From Coccinella septempunctata (taxonomy: Eukaryota > Arthropoda > Insecta > Coleoptera > Coccinellidae), in NCBI RefSeq assembly GCF_907165205.1, contig NC_058189.1:1676501-1740500 (forward strand): a DNA stretch of 64,000 nt, given 5' to 3'. Made by a program: the position numbers and the translations under genes. The notes under the pieces are model-generated. The model was not told the origin of the DNA and did not search any database. It was given only the letters and a program-made list of their open reading frames with translations. Below are positions 31,365-44,033 of the stretch, piece after piece; positions within the stretch are counted from its first letter, which is position 1; every line of letters starts with the position of its first letter.

Positions 31365-32769
31365 CTGAAAAATTTGTCCTATTGTGGATGGAGACAAGAT
31401 CAATATATATATTTCTTGAAGAATTGGTATTCACCAGAAGATAATCCTACAACTGTGGATAGGAGTAAAGATTAAGATTTGTTAATTTTCTCACATGATC
31501 CTACAATTCTTTGATCGCCTTTAGTTTATGGCTCAATCATCACATTGAGATGTGATTCTTCTTGGTAAGAGCACATGTGGAAATAAAAGAAAAGAGAAAT
31601 GTTGATATGTTGAAATTTGAAGGGGTGACAAAAAATAGTATGAATCATAATATGAATTTGATTAGATAGAGATCCATAAAGATGGTACAGAATTTTTTTA
31701 TTTCTTTCTTAGAAGCTAGAAAACTGACTTCAATGAGAGTGACCATAAAATTTGCCTGTATAAATGTACCTACCCCATCATATTCAATTCTAGAATATGC
31801 AATATAATGAGGCAAAGAAGTGGGCATGCAATAAGTTCGGTATAATTAGGCACACAAGATTTGAATTTAAGGAATATGGTTCACCTAATCATATACACTT
31901 TGAATGCGTTACTATGCAGGGTAGTACAAATATTTCAACACTACATTTTTGAGGTCAAAAGGAACACTCTTTTGCTTCACCATTTTTTCCGAATCGGCAC
32001 GGTTTAAAAAAGACAAGCTGTTGAAAAACCTACACCTAGGGTTGAGTGGATTTAGGCTTTCGCGACATAATTGGCCTGGCAAGTTTTTAAATTGTCACCC
32101 TCTACTTACTTTGTGAATATGTGAAAAGCTTATTTATACACTGTTGCGGAGGAAAATATAATTTGTACTTTTGTTCCAAATTCGCAGATATTAGGTATTT
32201 TTCTTTTAGTGTCACTTAGTGTATACTAAGTTACATCAAAATGGAACAAAACGCGACGGGAAAAAATTCCCAGCGTTAGAGAATCTGAATATGCAGCGCA
32301 TTCGTAGCGACAACGGGAATGACAGCGTTCTACCTTAAATTAAACTATATGTTCCAGTCTGTCCATTTCAGGCGTTTTTTTCAGAGTTCCGTCGCATAGT
32401 ATATGTAAATCAAATGCCTGCATGAGCTCACGTGTAATGGGTTATTTGTGCAAACTCGCAGCGAGCGTTTACTGCAACAGTTTTGTCATAAATCTCAGAT
32501 TTTGCAAGTTCAAAATACCGCCGGGCAAACCATAAAGCTCTCATTCCCAAACGAATTACATAATACGTGCAGAATAGGACTGAGCTGCAGATGGTTCCAC
32601 TGTACGGATTTGAATGGGTAAAACACAGTCGTTTTCGTGGATCAAAAGCGAATAATAATATCGGGCTCGATACCCTGGCACAGGTGAAAGTGGATTTTTT
32701 GCGCACTAGTTTCTAGGCATTTGAGTCACAAAATTTTTAAAATGACAGATATACAGGTATAATGATAAC
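31365..32769. other. Unassigned intergenic DNA
   Basis: A minus frame at 32428-32706 is open but unrecognised. No repeat was identified. Confidence 0.4.
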
Positions 32770-33613
32770 GCTCTGGTTTCTATACTACATTCACTTTTAT
32801 TTTAGCACTAGGTTGGCCATGAAATGACCTTAATGTCATAAAGCCGTCGCTACAACTAATATCAATTGATATTGCAAAAATACCGAAAGTGATTGAAAAA
32901 GAGAGAAGATAGGGTTTCAGGAAGTGCTCAGAATTCAGGTCCGCTATTTCAAATAGTAGGTAACTATGATATTCTACTATCTACAATACATCTCAAGGTA
33001 GCGAACATATATTAAAATAAGTGAATTTATATAACGTTTCATCTGAATATAATCGACTTATACACTGCCCAAAAAAATTGACGCACATTCTGAAAATCTC
33101 AATTTTAATGAAAGTTAACTACATTGACTTCATTAGCTTATTTTTTATGTTCTCTCGGGAAGGTTTTGAACGAAACAAGACACATTAAATGAAAGAAAAA
33201 TTCAGGATTTCACCGAATCTTATGTGAAAGAAGAGAAATGAACAATTTTCAAAATACTGAAATGCTGATAAGTGATTTAATACTTGGTATTTCCACCCCT
33301 TGCGTTAATTACAGCTCGGCAACGACGGTTCATACTCAAAATGAGGGATCTTAAAATGTTCTGATCTAATCCTTCCCAGATTTCTCCGAGTTGGATTCCT
33401 AAGTCATTAAGAGTAGCTGGATGATTTTCTGAACTTCTCAGCCTTCTATTGAGGTTGTCCCAAACCTGCTCAATCGGATTGAGATCTGGACTTCTTTCTG
33501 GTCATTCCATTCGAGAGACTTCAACCTCTTCAAGGTACTCCTGAACGATGCGCGCACGATGGGGGTCTGGCATTATCGTCCATAAAAATGAAATTTTCAC
33601 CAATGGGGCAAAT

Positions 33614-33948
33614 TTGATAGAGTTCGGATAGACGACATCATTGATATACTTCAGGAACACAGAACACCCGTAAATTACATTAATGTGATAAAAGATCTCA
33701 ATAAAAACAACCGAACACAAATCAAAACATCGCAGGGGCTCACCGAGCAAGGTCCAATACTAACAGGAATTCGCCAGGGAGACTGTCTGAGCCCATTCTT
33801 GATTAATTTAATTATGGACCGGATAATTGATGATGTGAAAAAAGTCTGTGGTGGATACAGAATGGGGCTACGATCAATAAAGATATTATGCTATGCTGAT
33901 GACGTAATCTTGATGGCGGATAACGAGGACCATAAAGTAAGTCAGAAA
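33614..33948 (+). pseudogene. LINE A1 reverse transcriptase, segment before the hAT insertion
   Basis: Open from the truncation point: DRVRIDDIIDILQEHRTPVN, then GIRQGDCLSPFLINLIMDRI, then the catalytic ILCYADDVILMADNED with YADD at 33892-33903. The first catalytic Asp lies just upstream of or at the truncation. The frame continues after the hAT element at 34770. Confidence 0.85.
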
Positions 33949-34761
33949 CAGGGGCGTAGCTACCGCGGTATCAGCGTTATCAGTGATACGGGGCCCCCAG
34001 GCTTTAGGGGCCCCCGAATGTCTGTAAGCAAAAAATTCCTAAAAATGTTTACCAAAACCTCTTACAGGTTTTTTCGATAGCATTTTTGAGAATAACTGCT
34101 AAGACAACCATTCATTTCAAAATCCTTTTCATTACACCGAATCGATCATTCAGATAGATACGAATACTTATTATCTGAAATTCAGAAAATTCGTGCCATC
34201 AAAGAACTTTTAGAATTAGTCCTGATAAAATTCAATAGCCTTGCATCCAGTTTTCCGGACGTTATTACTGCATGCCTTTCATTTTTGACCCTTCCAGTTA
34301 CAACTGCAACCGCTGAAAGGAGTTTTTCAAAATTAAAAGTCCTAAAAAATTATCTGAGGACTTGTATGGGACAGGAACAGCTGTCAGACATGTCGTTATT
34401 GTCAATAGAGGGGGAACAACTTAAAAAACTGAAGTCGTCATCAGCTATGGCTGATTCAATAGATAGATTTGATGAAATAAAGGCTAGAAAAGTGTATCTT
34501 TAATTTTTTGTATTGTTTGTTTATCATTTTATGTTGTTTGAATATTATTCGTTTGTATATTATTTTATATTGTTTGTATGTTATTTGTTTGTATATTATT
34601 TCGCTCCCAGCACCAAGTATGTGTTAGAATAATTATAAGTACATATAATCATTTCGATACTAATCGAACATTTTTTGCTACTTTTGTTTTTACTTCACCC
34701 TTCCTTAGGGCCCCTCAACACATTTTGATACAGGGCCCCTCTAAGGCAAGCTACGCCACTG
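33949..34761 (+). mobile_element. hAT element, non-autonomous (ends CAGGGGCGTAGC)
   Basis: Inverted ends CAGGGGCGTAGCT and AGCTACGCCACTG, and a perfect 8-bp duplication GTCAGAAA (33941-33948, 34762-34769), the hallmark of hAT insertion. It is 813 bp long with only the end of a transposase inside. Confidence 0.93.
34170..34503 (+). pseudogene. hAT transposase C-terminal dimerisation domain fragment
   Basis: An open frame from about 34174: EIQKIRAIKELLELVLIKFN, ITACLSFLTLPVTTATAERS, FSKLKVLKNYLRTCMGQEQL, then SDMSLLSIEGEQLKKL and a stop at 34501-34503. TLPVTTATAERSFSKLK is the conserved hAT C-terminal motif, close to that of zinc-finger MYM-type 1-like hAT proteins. The catalytic domain is deleted. 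Confidence 0.87.
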
Positions 34762-34769
34762 GTCAGAAA

Positions 34770-35450
34770 GTCGGTGTGTTCTGTGACGAGGACGACTTAC
34801 AGAGACTGCTATATAGGTTCCAAACAACAGCCGAAAAGCTTAATATGCAGATATCCTTGGAAAAAACTGAATCAATGGTCATAGCAAAAGAGCCTACAAG
34901 ATGTAAATTAGCTGTGAACGACAAACCTATTCACCAATGTATGCAATGCACATACTTAGGAGTCGAGATCACAAGTTCCAAAAACTTACAACAAGAAGTA
35001 CGAACACAAGTAAATAAAGCCTCAAGAACCTCTGGCTACCTCAGGGACCTCATATGAACGAACAAATATATATCTACCGATAGTAAAGTCCGCATATACA
35101 AAACAGTCGTAAGACCAATACTTACATATGCAGTGGAAACTCGAGCGGATGCAGCAAAAACAAAGAACATGATGAGGGTAGCTGAGATGAAAACGTTGAG
35201 AACTATCAAAGGAGTGAGCTTAAGAGACCAAATAAGGAGTGACGCTATAAGAGAAGATCTGAACATTCAGGACGTAGTCCGATTCACGAGATCGAGACGA
35301 CGTTATTGGAGAGACCACGTCGACAGGATGACGGAAGATCGATGGGCAAAATGGGCAAAGGATAGAAGACCAAATTCACGGAGACCCCCCGGCCGACCTC
35401 CGAAGAGATGGCACGAAAGCTGGACATCTGTTTCCCAGGAGGCTGAATAG
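34770..35450 (+). pseudogene. LINE A1 reverse transcriptase thumb and C terminus
   Basis: It resumes the LINE frame after the hAT insertion: DEDDLQRLLYRFQTTAEKLN, CKLAVNDKPIHQCMQCTYLG, VNKASRTSGYLRDLI with a stop codon near 35055, then after the stop VRPILTYAVETRADAAKTKN and GRPPKRWHESWTSVSQEAE to the stop at 35448. The same blocks occur in the copy at 60643-62357. Confidence 0.82.
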
Positions 35451-35538
35451 TGGAAGAAACAAGACTAAGTCTTAAGAAAAGAGAAAGAAGAAGAAGAAGA
35501 AGGGGCAAATGGCACTACATGCTCTTCAAGAATGTTCC

Positions 35539-36081
35539 TTATATACTTATCAGCATTCCATTATCAACGACCACTAGGTCTGTGCGAGCAGTCAAAGATA
35601 TTCCACCCCATACCATAATCGATCCTCCCCCGAAACCAGTAGTATTCAGGAAATTGCACTGAGCATATCTTTCATGTGGACGTCTGTATACAAGGGAACG
35701 TCGATCACAATGGTAGAGGCAGAATCTAGACTCATCTGTGAAGAGAACTCTTTCCCAATCGGCCTCTTCCCAATGGATATGCTCTCTCGCAAAATCCAAA
35801 CGCGCCCTTCGATGGGCTGGGGTAAGAGCTGGGCCTCTTGCCGCGACACGAGGCCTTAAATCATATTCTCTGAGGCGATTTCTTATTGTCTGAGTGCTAA
35901 TTTGCACCTCATGAGTTTGCTCAAGCTGAATTTGAAGGAGGCGAGCGGTTGCAAACCGTTGTCTCAACGAAGAAACTCTCAAGTAACGTTCTTGAATGGC
36001 AGTTGTTACCCGTAGTCTACCCTGTCCTGGTCTTCGGACATTCATACCTGTCTCCCTGAATGGCTGCAACAATCTGGACAC
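35539..36081 (-). pseudogene. Tc1-like transposase, N-terminal and first catalytic part (copy 1)
   Basis: The 180-residue frame covers part of the HTH (SRLLQPFRETG), the linker RPRVAARGPALTPAHRRARL and the first catalytic motif in ERVLFTDESRFCLYHCDRR, up to GGGSIMVWGGISLTARTDLV. The frame then shifts at NGMLISI near the LINE insertion. The remainder with the second Asp is on the other side of the LINE (33500-33613). Inactive. Confidence 0.85.
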
Positions 36082-36480
36082 ACTTGTATGGAAAACTCCA
36101 AACCTTTCTGCAATCTTGTGTCAAATTGCGTGTTTCGCGTTGCATAGCGATCGAGTGTAGAAAATCAAACGAAAGAAAAACTATTGATCACTAGAATTGA
36201 TCGAGAACAACTGATTTTTGAATGGAGCCGATACATTCAAAATTTGATAATATCATTTTTTTTTATTCCTGCTGGGAAAAAACATCTGTATTGAAGAAAA
36301 CCGTAGAAAGTGGATAACATATGCATGCATAATTCTAATAAAAATAATTATTATTGGGAACACCTTCAGTTGTAGTATAAATTTGAGATTTCCATAATGT
36401 GCGTTAATTTTTTTGCGCAGTGTATTTTAGCTGAATATTTCCAGAATCAGAAAGATTGTGAATGAAGAGGACGACAACTT

Positions 36481-37198
36481 TTCACAACAATCCTATGATC
36501 TGTTCTCTGTAAACGTTCATAATAGTCCGCCACCCACCGTGGAACACCCTGTATCATGAATCCAGTCTTCCGTAACACCATTGAATATATATCCCCAATA
36601 ATACTAAATGGTAACACTTATCTTTCCATACTCCACATCCCCTCCTATACCACTAATGACAATCCCCAGAAATAGCCCATTCTTTTTAACTGTTAATGCC
36701 CATATAATTGAAACACAATGAAGTTCAGATAAGGTTCCCTTATAAACGGTAATTACTCCTTTCTTGCCATTCGATTGTCAGATATGGCTATGAATAGACA
36801 GGGGAGCGGGTTTGGAATACCCTAACGGGTTTTCCAGCGGAGCATCACATTTGGTAGCTTGCATATAAAGATAATGCTGAACTGGCTTTTCCGCTTTCCA
36901 GTTATATTTCGTTGCATTTTCATTCAGTCGAGTGTTATTTCGTTCCTTGCATAAATTATCAGTGTCGCAATTTGGAACGTTTAGAAGCTTGGAAATTGCT
37001 CGGATAAGGCGTTGATAAAATGGCAGTTTGTACGGAGAAAGGAAATGTGTAGACAGGATTCTATCCGAGGGTTCTGATGATATTTTTCATTAGATAGAAG
37101 TTTTTTCGATTCATTTTGCTCAAAAACATACAGCCAATAAGATTAATATTTGTGGAAGTCACTATGTTCTGTCACCAGGAGAAGAGAAGTTCCATCCT
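36481..37198. other. Unassigned intergenic DNA
   Basis: A CACCCTGTAT string near 36544 looks like the end of a decayed TA-target element. Otherwise nothing recognised. Confidence 0.4.
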
Positions 37199-37200
37199 TA

Positions 37201-38404
37201 CGAGGATATATTGAAAAATTCTTAGCCTAGTATGGAACCAAACAGAATTTCAATGTAGAAATATTTTATTACTCAAAATATTCTCCTGTTAATTGGATAC
37301 GTTTATTACAGCAAACCTGCAACGTCTCTAGACCTTTCGACAAAAATTTCACTTCCTGTTCTGCAAACCAGACCTCTACAGCTTTTATTACCTACTCGTT
37401 GGAAGAAAATTTACGACCTTTTAAATTTTTTTTTACTTGAAGAAAGAGATGATAATCGGATGGAGCCAAATCTGGTGAATGAGGGGGGAGATTTGTGTGC
37501 AGAGGCGTTGTCCTGCAGAAACAAAACACCTTTGGATAGCTTTCCGCGTCTTTTCTCTTTAATTTTTTTTCTGTATGGTGTTCAGTGATATCGAATAGTA
37601 ATCTCCGGTTATTGTTCTACTCTTATTCAAAAAATCAATCATGATTACTCCATGGCAACTCCAAAAAAACTGAAGCAAGAACTTCTCTAGTAGATTTTTG
37701 TACACGAAACTTTTTAGGTTTTGGAGAACCAGAGTGTCGCCATTCCATCGATTGTTGCTTTGTTTCTGGATCGTAGAAATGTACCCAAGTCTCATCCATA
37801 GTAACAATTCGGTTCAAGAAGTCTACATCGTTTTCAAATCGAGCACAGATCGGACTCGATGTTCGCTTTTGGTCAACATTCAAACATTTGGGGATCCATT
37901 TTGCAGCAATTTTTCTCATGTCCAAATTGACGTGAAATATATGATGAACGCGTTTGTATGAAATATTCAGTGCTTCAGATATCCGTCTTAGCACAATTCG
38001 ACGGTTTGATAAAATCATGTCATGAACTGCATCGATGTTTTCGGGGACTGACACAGAAATTGGCCTTTCCGATCGGTCATTATCTTCAATAGAAAATTTA
38101 CCTCTTTCGAAGCTTGCAGTCCAATTTTTCACGGTCGCATACGAATGACATCGATCACCAAGAGTATTAAGCATATCTTTGTAAATCTGCTTACCTCTTT
38201 ACCCTTTTAAATACAGGTACTTGATGATGGCTCGATACTCCAATTTTTCGATTTTCACAATTTCGGTGGATATCTTCTTTCTTTTAATTTATTGCGCAAC
38301 TCTGGTTTACTTTTTTGACCTCAAACTCCACACTGACACTTCTAATGAGTTATTGTTCGTTGCTATGGTAACGCAATATCTAACTCGATATCAATACATC
38401 CTCG
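37201..38404 (-). mobile_element. Mariner copy E
   Basis: The ends CGAGGATATATTGA and TATCAATACATCCTCG are flanked by TA (37199-37200, 38405-38406). A deletion of about 70 bp near 37486 removes the third catalytic region's neighbourhood. Confidence 0.88.
37559..38174 (-). pseudogene. Mariner transposase, broken (copy E)
   Basis: The frame 38174-37635 starts after the normal N terminus, because a TAA upstream separates it from MSTEIVK. It runs through MDETWVHFYDPETKQQSMEW to LASVFLELPWSNHD, where it shifts. The frame 37807-37559 continues HGVIMIDFLNKSRTITGDYY. The second and third catalytic Asp are missing or out of frame. Confidence 0.85.
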
Positions 38405-38406
38405 TA

Positions 38407-38905
38407 TATTATAAAACTATTGAATATTTTTTTGATATAACTCATATTCGACTTAATTGCCAACTCATTTATAATCCGAAGTGTAGTCGCAAATGGAAAA
38501 TAAAGATTTCGTATCAATATTTACGATTCGCGGACTCATAAGGGGCAAATTCAATAACATCAATAATTTCATGAAGAAATTACTTCGGCTTGTCGGAATA
38601 CATTATTGACCAAGCTTTGCTTTGAAGTTGAGGTTGCCGTTTCTCTTTCAGGAAACCTTATTCATAGTCGAATAAATTTCACTACCCCTGCATCCCTGTA
38701 TTTAGGCAAATATGGAAATTCAAAGACCTCGATATGAGTCAATACAGAAATGATTCAGTGAGGGATTAAATCTGAATTCCCATTGAAATATCGAATGAGA
38801 CAAGACTTGGAGCAGTCAGAGCCTCTTCGATAAACTTTAATTACATTTTGTTAGTCTTAGTACATAGAAGGGTTCCTTTTTGATAAACATAGATAGAAAT
38901 CAGGA
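38407..38905. other. No identifiable feature
   Basis: Nothing recognised. Confidence 0.4.
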
Positions 38906-40128
38906 TGATACCTATACTTCATTTAATTTTATTTTAGCAGTCGGTTGGCCATGGAAATTTGACACATTTCACTCTGTATAGTACGAAAATGTGGGGTTAT
39001 GAAGTTTGTCAAAACATTTTTGGGTTTTAAATCAACGCTATGTTGCCCGTTCTACGTAAAAGTTTCTGTTATTACGTATTTTATCACAATGTCGAATCTC
39101 TTCGGAAAATATGTGACGAACATAATTGAAGTTTATACAAAATGTTTGAAGGCATACCAAATCCAGTTATTTGCATGGAAAATACAAGAGATCAGTATAA
39201 TATCATGATATGCACTAGCTTGAGGAGAGTTAATGTTCGTTATCTTCTTTGGCTTACATCATTTGTAGATTTCAAAAATAATAACCCGAAGTTGAACTGC
39301 ATATTATGCAGTTGTTGGGAATGGGTATCCCCCGAAGGAATCAACAGATAATTACAAGAATGTTAAATTCTTCAACAAAAATCATCTTGCATCAATATAT
39401 AAGTGAAAGGAATTAAAGGCAGTTTCAAGTTAAGATGCAAAACTTCACCGTTGAACAAAAATTTCACATGAATAAACAAGTAACAGGGCAATTTGCGTGT
39501 ATTTGTGGCTATTCATCTTAATACATTGATGTTATAATAATAATTAGGTATTTATTAGTACCTTAAGACATTTACATTGTATAGGACAATATGAAAATTA
39601 GAAAAATCCATTTTAGGGAACTTATTCTCCGATGATATTTATGGAAAATCCAAAAGTAAATTTTTCGCATTACTTCACTCAAATGAAAAGTTCTCAAATG
39701 CCACCACTTTTTTGGGTTTCCCAATAGAAGGAAATTCTTTGTCATCCTCTTCATTCACAATCTTTCTGATTGTGGAAATATTCAGCTGAAATGTAAGTCG
39801 TTTAGATTCAGATGAAACATTATATAAATTCTCTTACATTGAATATGTTCGCTATCGACTGACGTATTGTGGATTTTAGAATATCAGGGTATAACTATTT
39901 GAATGAGCGGACCTGAATTCTAAATAGCACTTCCTGAAACCCTGTCTCTTTTTTCAATCACTTTCGGCATTTTCGTAATAAAAATTGATATCAGTTGTTG
40001 CAACGGCGTTATGACATTAACGACATTTCATGAGTGCCAACCTAACTTCGTTCTAGTTACAGAAACTTGAGAAAATTATATCATGGCCAACCGACTGCTA
40101 AAATAAATTTGAATGAAGTATAGTATCA
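38906..40128. mobile_element. TIR element family K, complete copy (K3)
   Basis: Left AGCAGTCGGTTGGCCATGG and right CCATGGCCAACCGACTGCT lie in inverted arms of about 45 bp, which also share the ATACTTCATT block further out. About 1.2 kb, non-coding. Related partial copies are at 26886-27612 and 32770-36480. Confidence 0.75.
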
Positions 40129-40129
40129 T

Positions 40130-41471
40130 TGTCAGATAACATAAACGTTGAATTTGACCGTCTGGCAACGATGTTTCCAACTTACTCAAGACGTCATCGC
40201 CTTTAAATACAATTCACCTGATATTTTCAATTTCATTCCAGCAATTAACTCTTCTGCAAGAGCGAGTGAACCTAATTGACCTCTAGGGATATCCAAATTT
40301 TTAGAATACTCGGTATCCTGAAGTAATTATATTCGGTTGAAAATTCAAATTGATGATACTGCTCGCATTCTAGTCTTGCTCGAAATTGAATTCTCAGAGA
40401 GGACGGTACGAAATACATCTGGAAAATTCCTTCTAATTTATCCGCCTCTCTTGATGAGCAGCAATAAGATCCTGATCCCATCGGAATTTCCTCCAACGCA
40501 AACCGGGGGATGTTACGTTTTGTGCTCTCACAGACGAGGGATGGGGTTAGGAATTTTGCAGCCGCATTTATTAATCTGTAGCTTATATATTCTGGAATGT
40601 CGGGAGATCTCAATATTGAAATTTGTGGGTTACAAACCGTTCACGGGGGTAGCAAAAATGTTCTGCATCTCGTTGAGGATCACAACAAAATGGCATTCAT
40701 TATACACTTTCGAAATTTAATTAGATCTATTGGAGAACACTATTCATCCAGCTGTTCAAAATCATGGGTGTTATGATTTTGTAAAAAAAGAATAGTGGAC
40801 TGTATGACAAGATAATTGAGTTGGATATGGTATGAAAACATTTATTGTATATCGTTCACAATCATAAAATGAATGAGTCACTTGCACGAAGCTAATACAG
40901 CAATAATAAACAAAAAAAATATTAACAACATCTATAGACTCAGAGAGACATTATTCAACTAAAAGCAGAGATAATCCAGAGCAGTTCAGATGAGAAGTCA
41001 CTCAAAATTTACACAGCGTTTACCGTGACAGAGCAATCAATGGAAATTGATTGCGAGAGCCTTTTTATTCCATCAGAATAACAGAAGGTTGGGATAATGA
41101 ATTTTAATAAGGAAACCGAGTTGTAATAGTGAAATAGGCCAAGAGGTGGAACTAAATTATCCTATTCTGATCATAAATGAGGGATCAATACATTATATGT
41201 GGGTTGGGCAATAATTATTATTTAACTATGAGCAGAGCAAGAATATTATAATTAATATAAATTACGTTGGTCTTGAAGGGTGCGAAAATTTATCAATGAA
41301 CACAACATTTACAGAGACTGAACACTAACACGATTAAAACGTCCATCTGAAAAACAAAAGATAAAATTGATAAATTATGAGAGGTACAAATCGAGAGAAC
41401 TAAGGAGGGAATCTACTAATCGTTGGTTTCGAGAAGTGCAAAAGTCTGAAAACTAACATATCGATAACATA
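40130..41471. other. Unassigned intergenic DNA
   Basis: Overlapping open frames occur on both strands around 40272-40720 but none is recognised. Confidence 0.35.
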
Positions 41472-41474
41472 TAA

Positions 41475-42709
41475 CACAGGCCAACACACATTTTGGTGCC
41501 TGCGATGTTTTAACTGTTCCTGAGTAATTTTTGGATGCAGAATGTAAAAAATTTCTCAGATTTTGTCTATCAAATCTAGTTTTTGAGATTTTTTGAAAAT
41601 ATTGTATATATAATTTACGTTATAACTGTTGTAATATATAATATAACTATTGACAGTTAGAAAAAACAAAGACACATGGATTTAAGTATTTATTGCGAAA
41701 ACTTAATTTACATAATTACATTAGTCACTAATCACATAAAAATTTTCTTTTATACGATTTTCTAGAATGGAGTTTACTAGGGCAGTCTCGCTGAAGGCTC
41801 CAGCATTAGTCCGCCATCATGTGGCTATCCCATCGTCCTTGATCACGATCTTCCATAGTTTTAATATCCTGATGGAATCTTTCCCTCTGTTCTTCACTAC
41901 AATCACCTAAGTTTTCTGGAAAACGATCTAGGTGGCTGTGGAGGTAGTGAACTTTTTTAGTGAAAATTTTGTACTACTTGAACAAATGAACTCCAAGCGT
42001 TAGATTCAGTCTCGTTCATTGATGTGGTGAATTGTGGATCTTTAACAAGTTGCCTTATTTGAGGACCATCAAACATACCAGCTTTTAGTTTTTCCGTGCT
42101 AATGCCAGGACATTTACGTGACAAATACCCAAAACAATTTCCATCTCGATTTAAAGCCTTCACAAACTGCTTCATTAGGCCTAGCTTGATATGCAAGGGC
42201 GGAAGTAAGATTTTTTCTCTTGAAACCAAAGGTTCGTTGATCAAGTTTTGTATTCCTTGAATCATGACATCTCTCGAAGGCCAATTTTTGTTAACCCAGT
42301 GCTCATTTTTAGCTCTGCTGTCCCAAAGGCACAAAAAACAAGGATATTTTGTATAACCACTCTGCTGTCCAAGGAGAAAGTTAATCATTTTTAAATCAAC
42401 ACAAATTGACCACTGATGTTCTTCGTATTTAATTTTTCTCAAAACTAATGCTATTGTTTCATATTCTTCCTTCATGGTAGTAGAATAACCAATAGGAATT
42501 GAGCCATATTTGTTACCGTTATGTAAAAGAACACATTTGTTGTCCTTTATCAGAAAAAAATATACCATTTAACCTGTAACGTGTATCTCAGAAACTAGAG
42601 CTGATAGAAAAAATCTGGTGGCATTTTTTGAATCAGCACATTAAAAACATCTAAAATCAGATGTTAGATTTCCGGCACCAAATTTTTTTTTTCATTTTGT
42701 TGGCCTGTG
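41475..42709 (-). mobile_element. Unclassified TIR DNA transposon, copy 2
   Basis: The same CACAGGCCAACA ends as copy 1, flanked by TAA (41472-41474, 42710-42712). It lacks about 85 bp present in copy 1 near 41955, which separates the two conserved coding blocks. Confidence 0.82.
41957..42568 (-). CDS. Unknown transposon protein, N-terminal 203 residues intact (copy 2)
   Basis: A single open frame: LLHNGNKYGSIPIGYSTTM, MKEEYETIALVLRKIKY, DLKMINFLLGQQSGYTKYPC, FLCLWDSRAKNEHWVNKNWP, a Gln/Asn-containing middle, and a C-terminal block ending ESNAWSSFVQVVQNFH. The HSHLDRFPENLGD and FHQDIK...YQGRW blocks of copy 1 follow in broken form at about 41760-41950. Family function is unknown. The CxxC in YPCFLC and the two-copy alignment show which residues are constrained. 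Truncated by the 85-bp deletion, so probably not functional. Confidence 0.7.
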   Translation of the reverse strand: MVYFFLIKDNKCVLLHNGNKYGSIPIGYSTTMKEEYETIALVLRKIKYEEHQWSICVDLKMINFLLGQQSGYTKYPCFLCLWDSRAKNEHWVNKNWPSRDVMIQGIQNLINEPLVSREKILLPPLHIKLGLMKQFVKALNRDGNCFGYLSRKCPGISTEKLKAGMFDGPQIRQLVKDPQFTTSMNETESNAWSSFVQVVQNFH

Positions 42710-42712
42710 TAA

Positions 42713-43679
42713 TATATCGAACACGATGAATGAATATGAGAATGTAGAATTGAGTATGCACGATTACTAGAGCAGACCTTCCAGGGTGGAGTCAAGGACG
42801 AGAGACTATCAACCAGTATCATGGCTTACAACTGACCGTTGAACCATATTTGTGAAGTTCCAGGTCCACCCTGGAGAACATGAGGATTCATCAATCTGGA
42901 CCTCGACATCAGTACTAAGTCATATGTAATTGAGCAGTTTACAGAGTTGGCTGAGAAATGAAATAACCTGATTCAAATCAAAGAAATAAGCATGAGAATG
43001 CAGTAAATCAGTATTTATTCTGGTGCTATATAGGTACCCATGTGAGAAATCTAGAGAGGTCTCAAAATGTATGTAAATTATGAAAATATATAATAATAAA
43101 ATATATAGTTATGAGGAGAGAAATTAATGATTTGCCTCGATTTGACATATTTATGGAGCAGTACTAGAAAGGATTATAAATCTGTTTGAAGATTCTGAAA
43201 TAATTCACACGTGGGCATATTTCGTACATAATGAAAAGAACATAAAAATGGTTGAACTAATAATTTTGAGAAAACATTACCTTTTGAGCAGAACAATTTA
43301 GCACGAGAATTGAATGAGAAAGACTAGAAAGAGAATTACTTAAATGAAGTGAACTGTTGGAGAAGTTTCACAAAGACATCGATTTTAATGAGAAGTCAAT
43401 TCATCAACGTGACTATAGAGAGTAATAAGAAAATGTGTAGATTTTCTCTGAAAACACTGAGAGTGGGGTTGCTGCTTCGGTCAATTAGAGCACCGCAGCA
43501 TCGGGGTATTATACGTGGCCACCGGAGTTGTTCAGGAGCGTCGACTAAAGAAAGATTGGAGGGGGGCTTCGCTCAATTTTTAACACCAGCCCTCGTGCAA
43601 GTATTGGAGAATAGAGAAGACGATCAATATGGCGCACCACTTCTTTTCGGTACGTCAGTTCTCAGATGAAAATTTTTCT
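42713..43679. other. Unassigned intergenic DNA
   Basis: The segment 43440-43670 is richer in GC and open on the plus strand but unrecognised. Confidence 0.35.
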
Positions 43680-44032
43680 CACGCCTGGATTGGAAGAAGA
43701 AGACTCCCAGATCACCTGATCTGGCTCCACTTGACTTTTTTTCATGGGGTCATCTGAAATCCAAGATTTACGCTACCCAGCCTGAGTCACGGAAGTGAAT
43801 GGTGCCCATTTCAGATCAGATAGTACTCGATAAGATCTTCAACGTGAGGTATCGGAACACCCCCTTAGTGGATTGTGCTCACCCCTGTTAGGGAGTTGCA
43901 GTTACGGGGATGCAAAAAACGAAAAAGTTGTTACCCCCCGAATCAGAAATTGACGGTTTCGAGTGATTTTCCACATTTCTATTTTAAAGCTCGAAAATCG
44001 AGGAGTTAAATTTTCGTTGGACCACACTGTAT
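43680..44032 (+). pseudogene. Tc1/mariner-type transposase fragment with element end
   Basis: RLDWKKKTPRSPDLAPLDFF followed by SWGHLKSKIY carries the third catalytic block of a transposase of the same type as at 15788-16222. A stop follows at ESRK*. The rest, to TTGGACCACACTGTAT, is terminal non-coding DNA shared with 28835-28987. Confidence 0.7.
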
Positions 44033-44033
44033 T

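Larger units (their letters stand above)
33614..35501 (+). mobile_element. Non-LTR retrotransposon family A, copy 1 (5'-truncated)
   Basis: Inserted in the Tc1 element with a perfect 9-bp duplication GGGGCAAAT (33605-33613, 35502-35510). It starts inside the reverse-transcriptase domain and ends in an (AAG)n tail at about 35484-35501. The family A copy at 60643-62357 has the same kind of tail. It is interrupted by a hAT element. Confidence 0.9.
33063..36422 (-). mobile_element. Tc1-like (DD34E) element, copy 1, interrupted by a LINE
   Basis: The ends CACTGCCCAAAAAAATTGAC and TTAATTTTTTTGCGCAGTG are flanked by TA (33061-33062, 36423-36424). Without the LINE (33614-35501) and one target copy it aligns along its whole length with the copy at 51476-53001. 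The N-terminal coding end carries a deletion near 36110. Confidence 0.87.
32770..36480. mobile_element. TIR element family K (K2), split by nested insertions
   Basis: 32770-33062 and 36423-36480 together are collinear with the reverse complement of 39740-40128 in K3. The piece before the break ends ...CGACTTATA and resumes TATTTTAGCTGAATATTTCC, matching K3 across the gap. The 3360 bp between are a Tc1 element that itself holds a LINE, which holds a hAT element. Confidence 0.75.
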
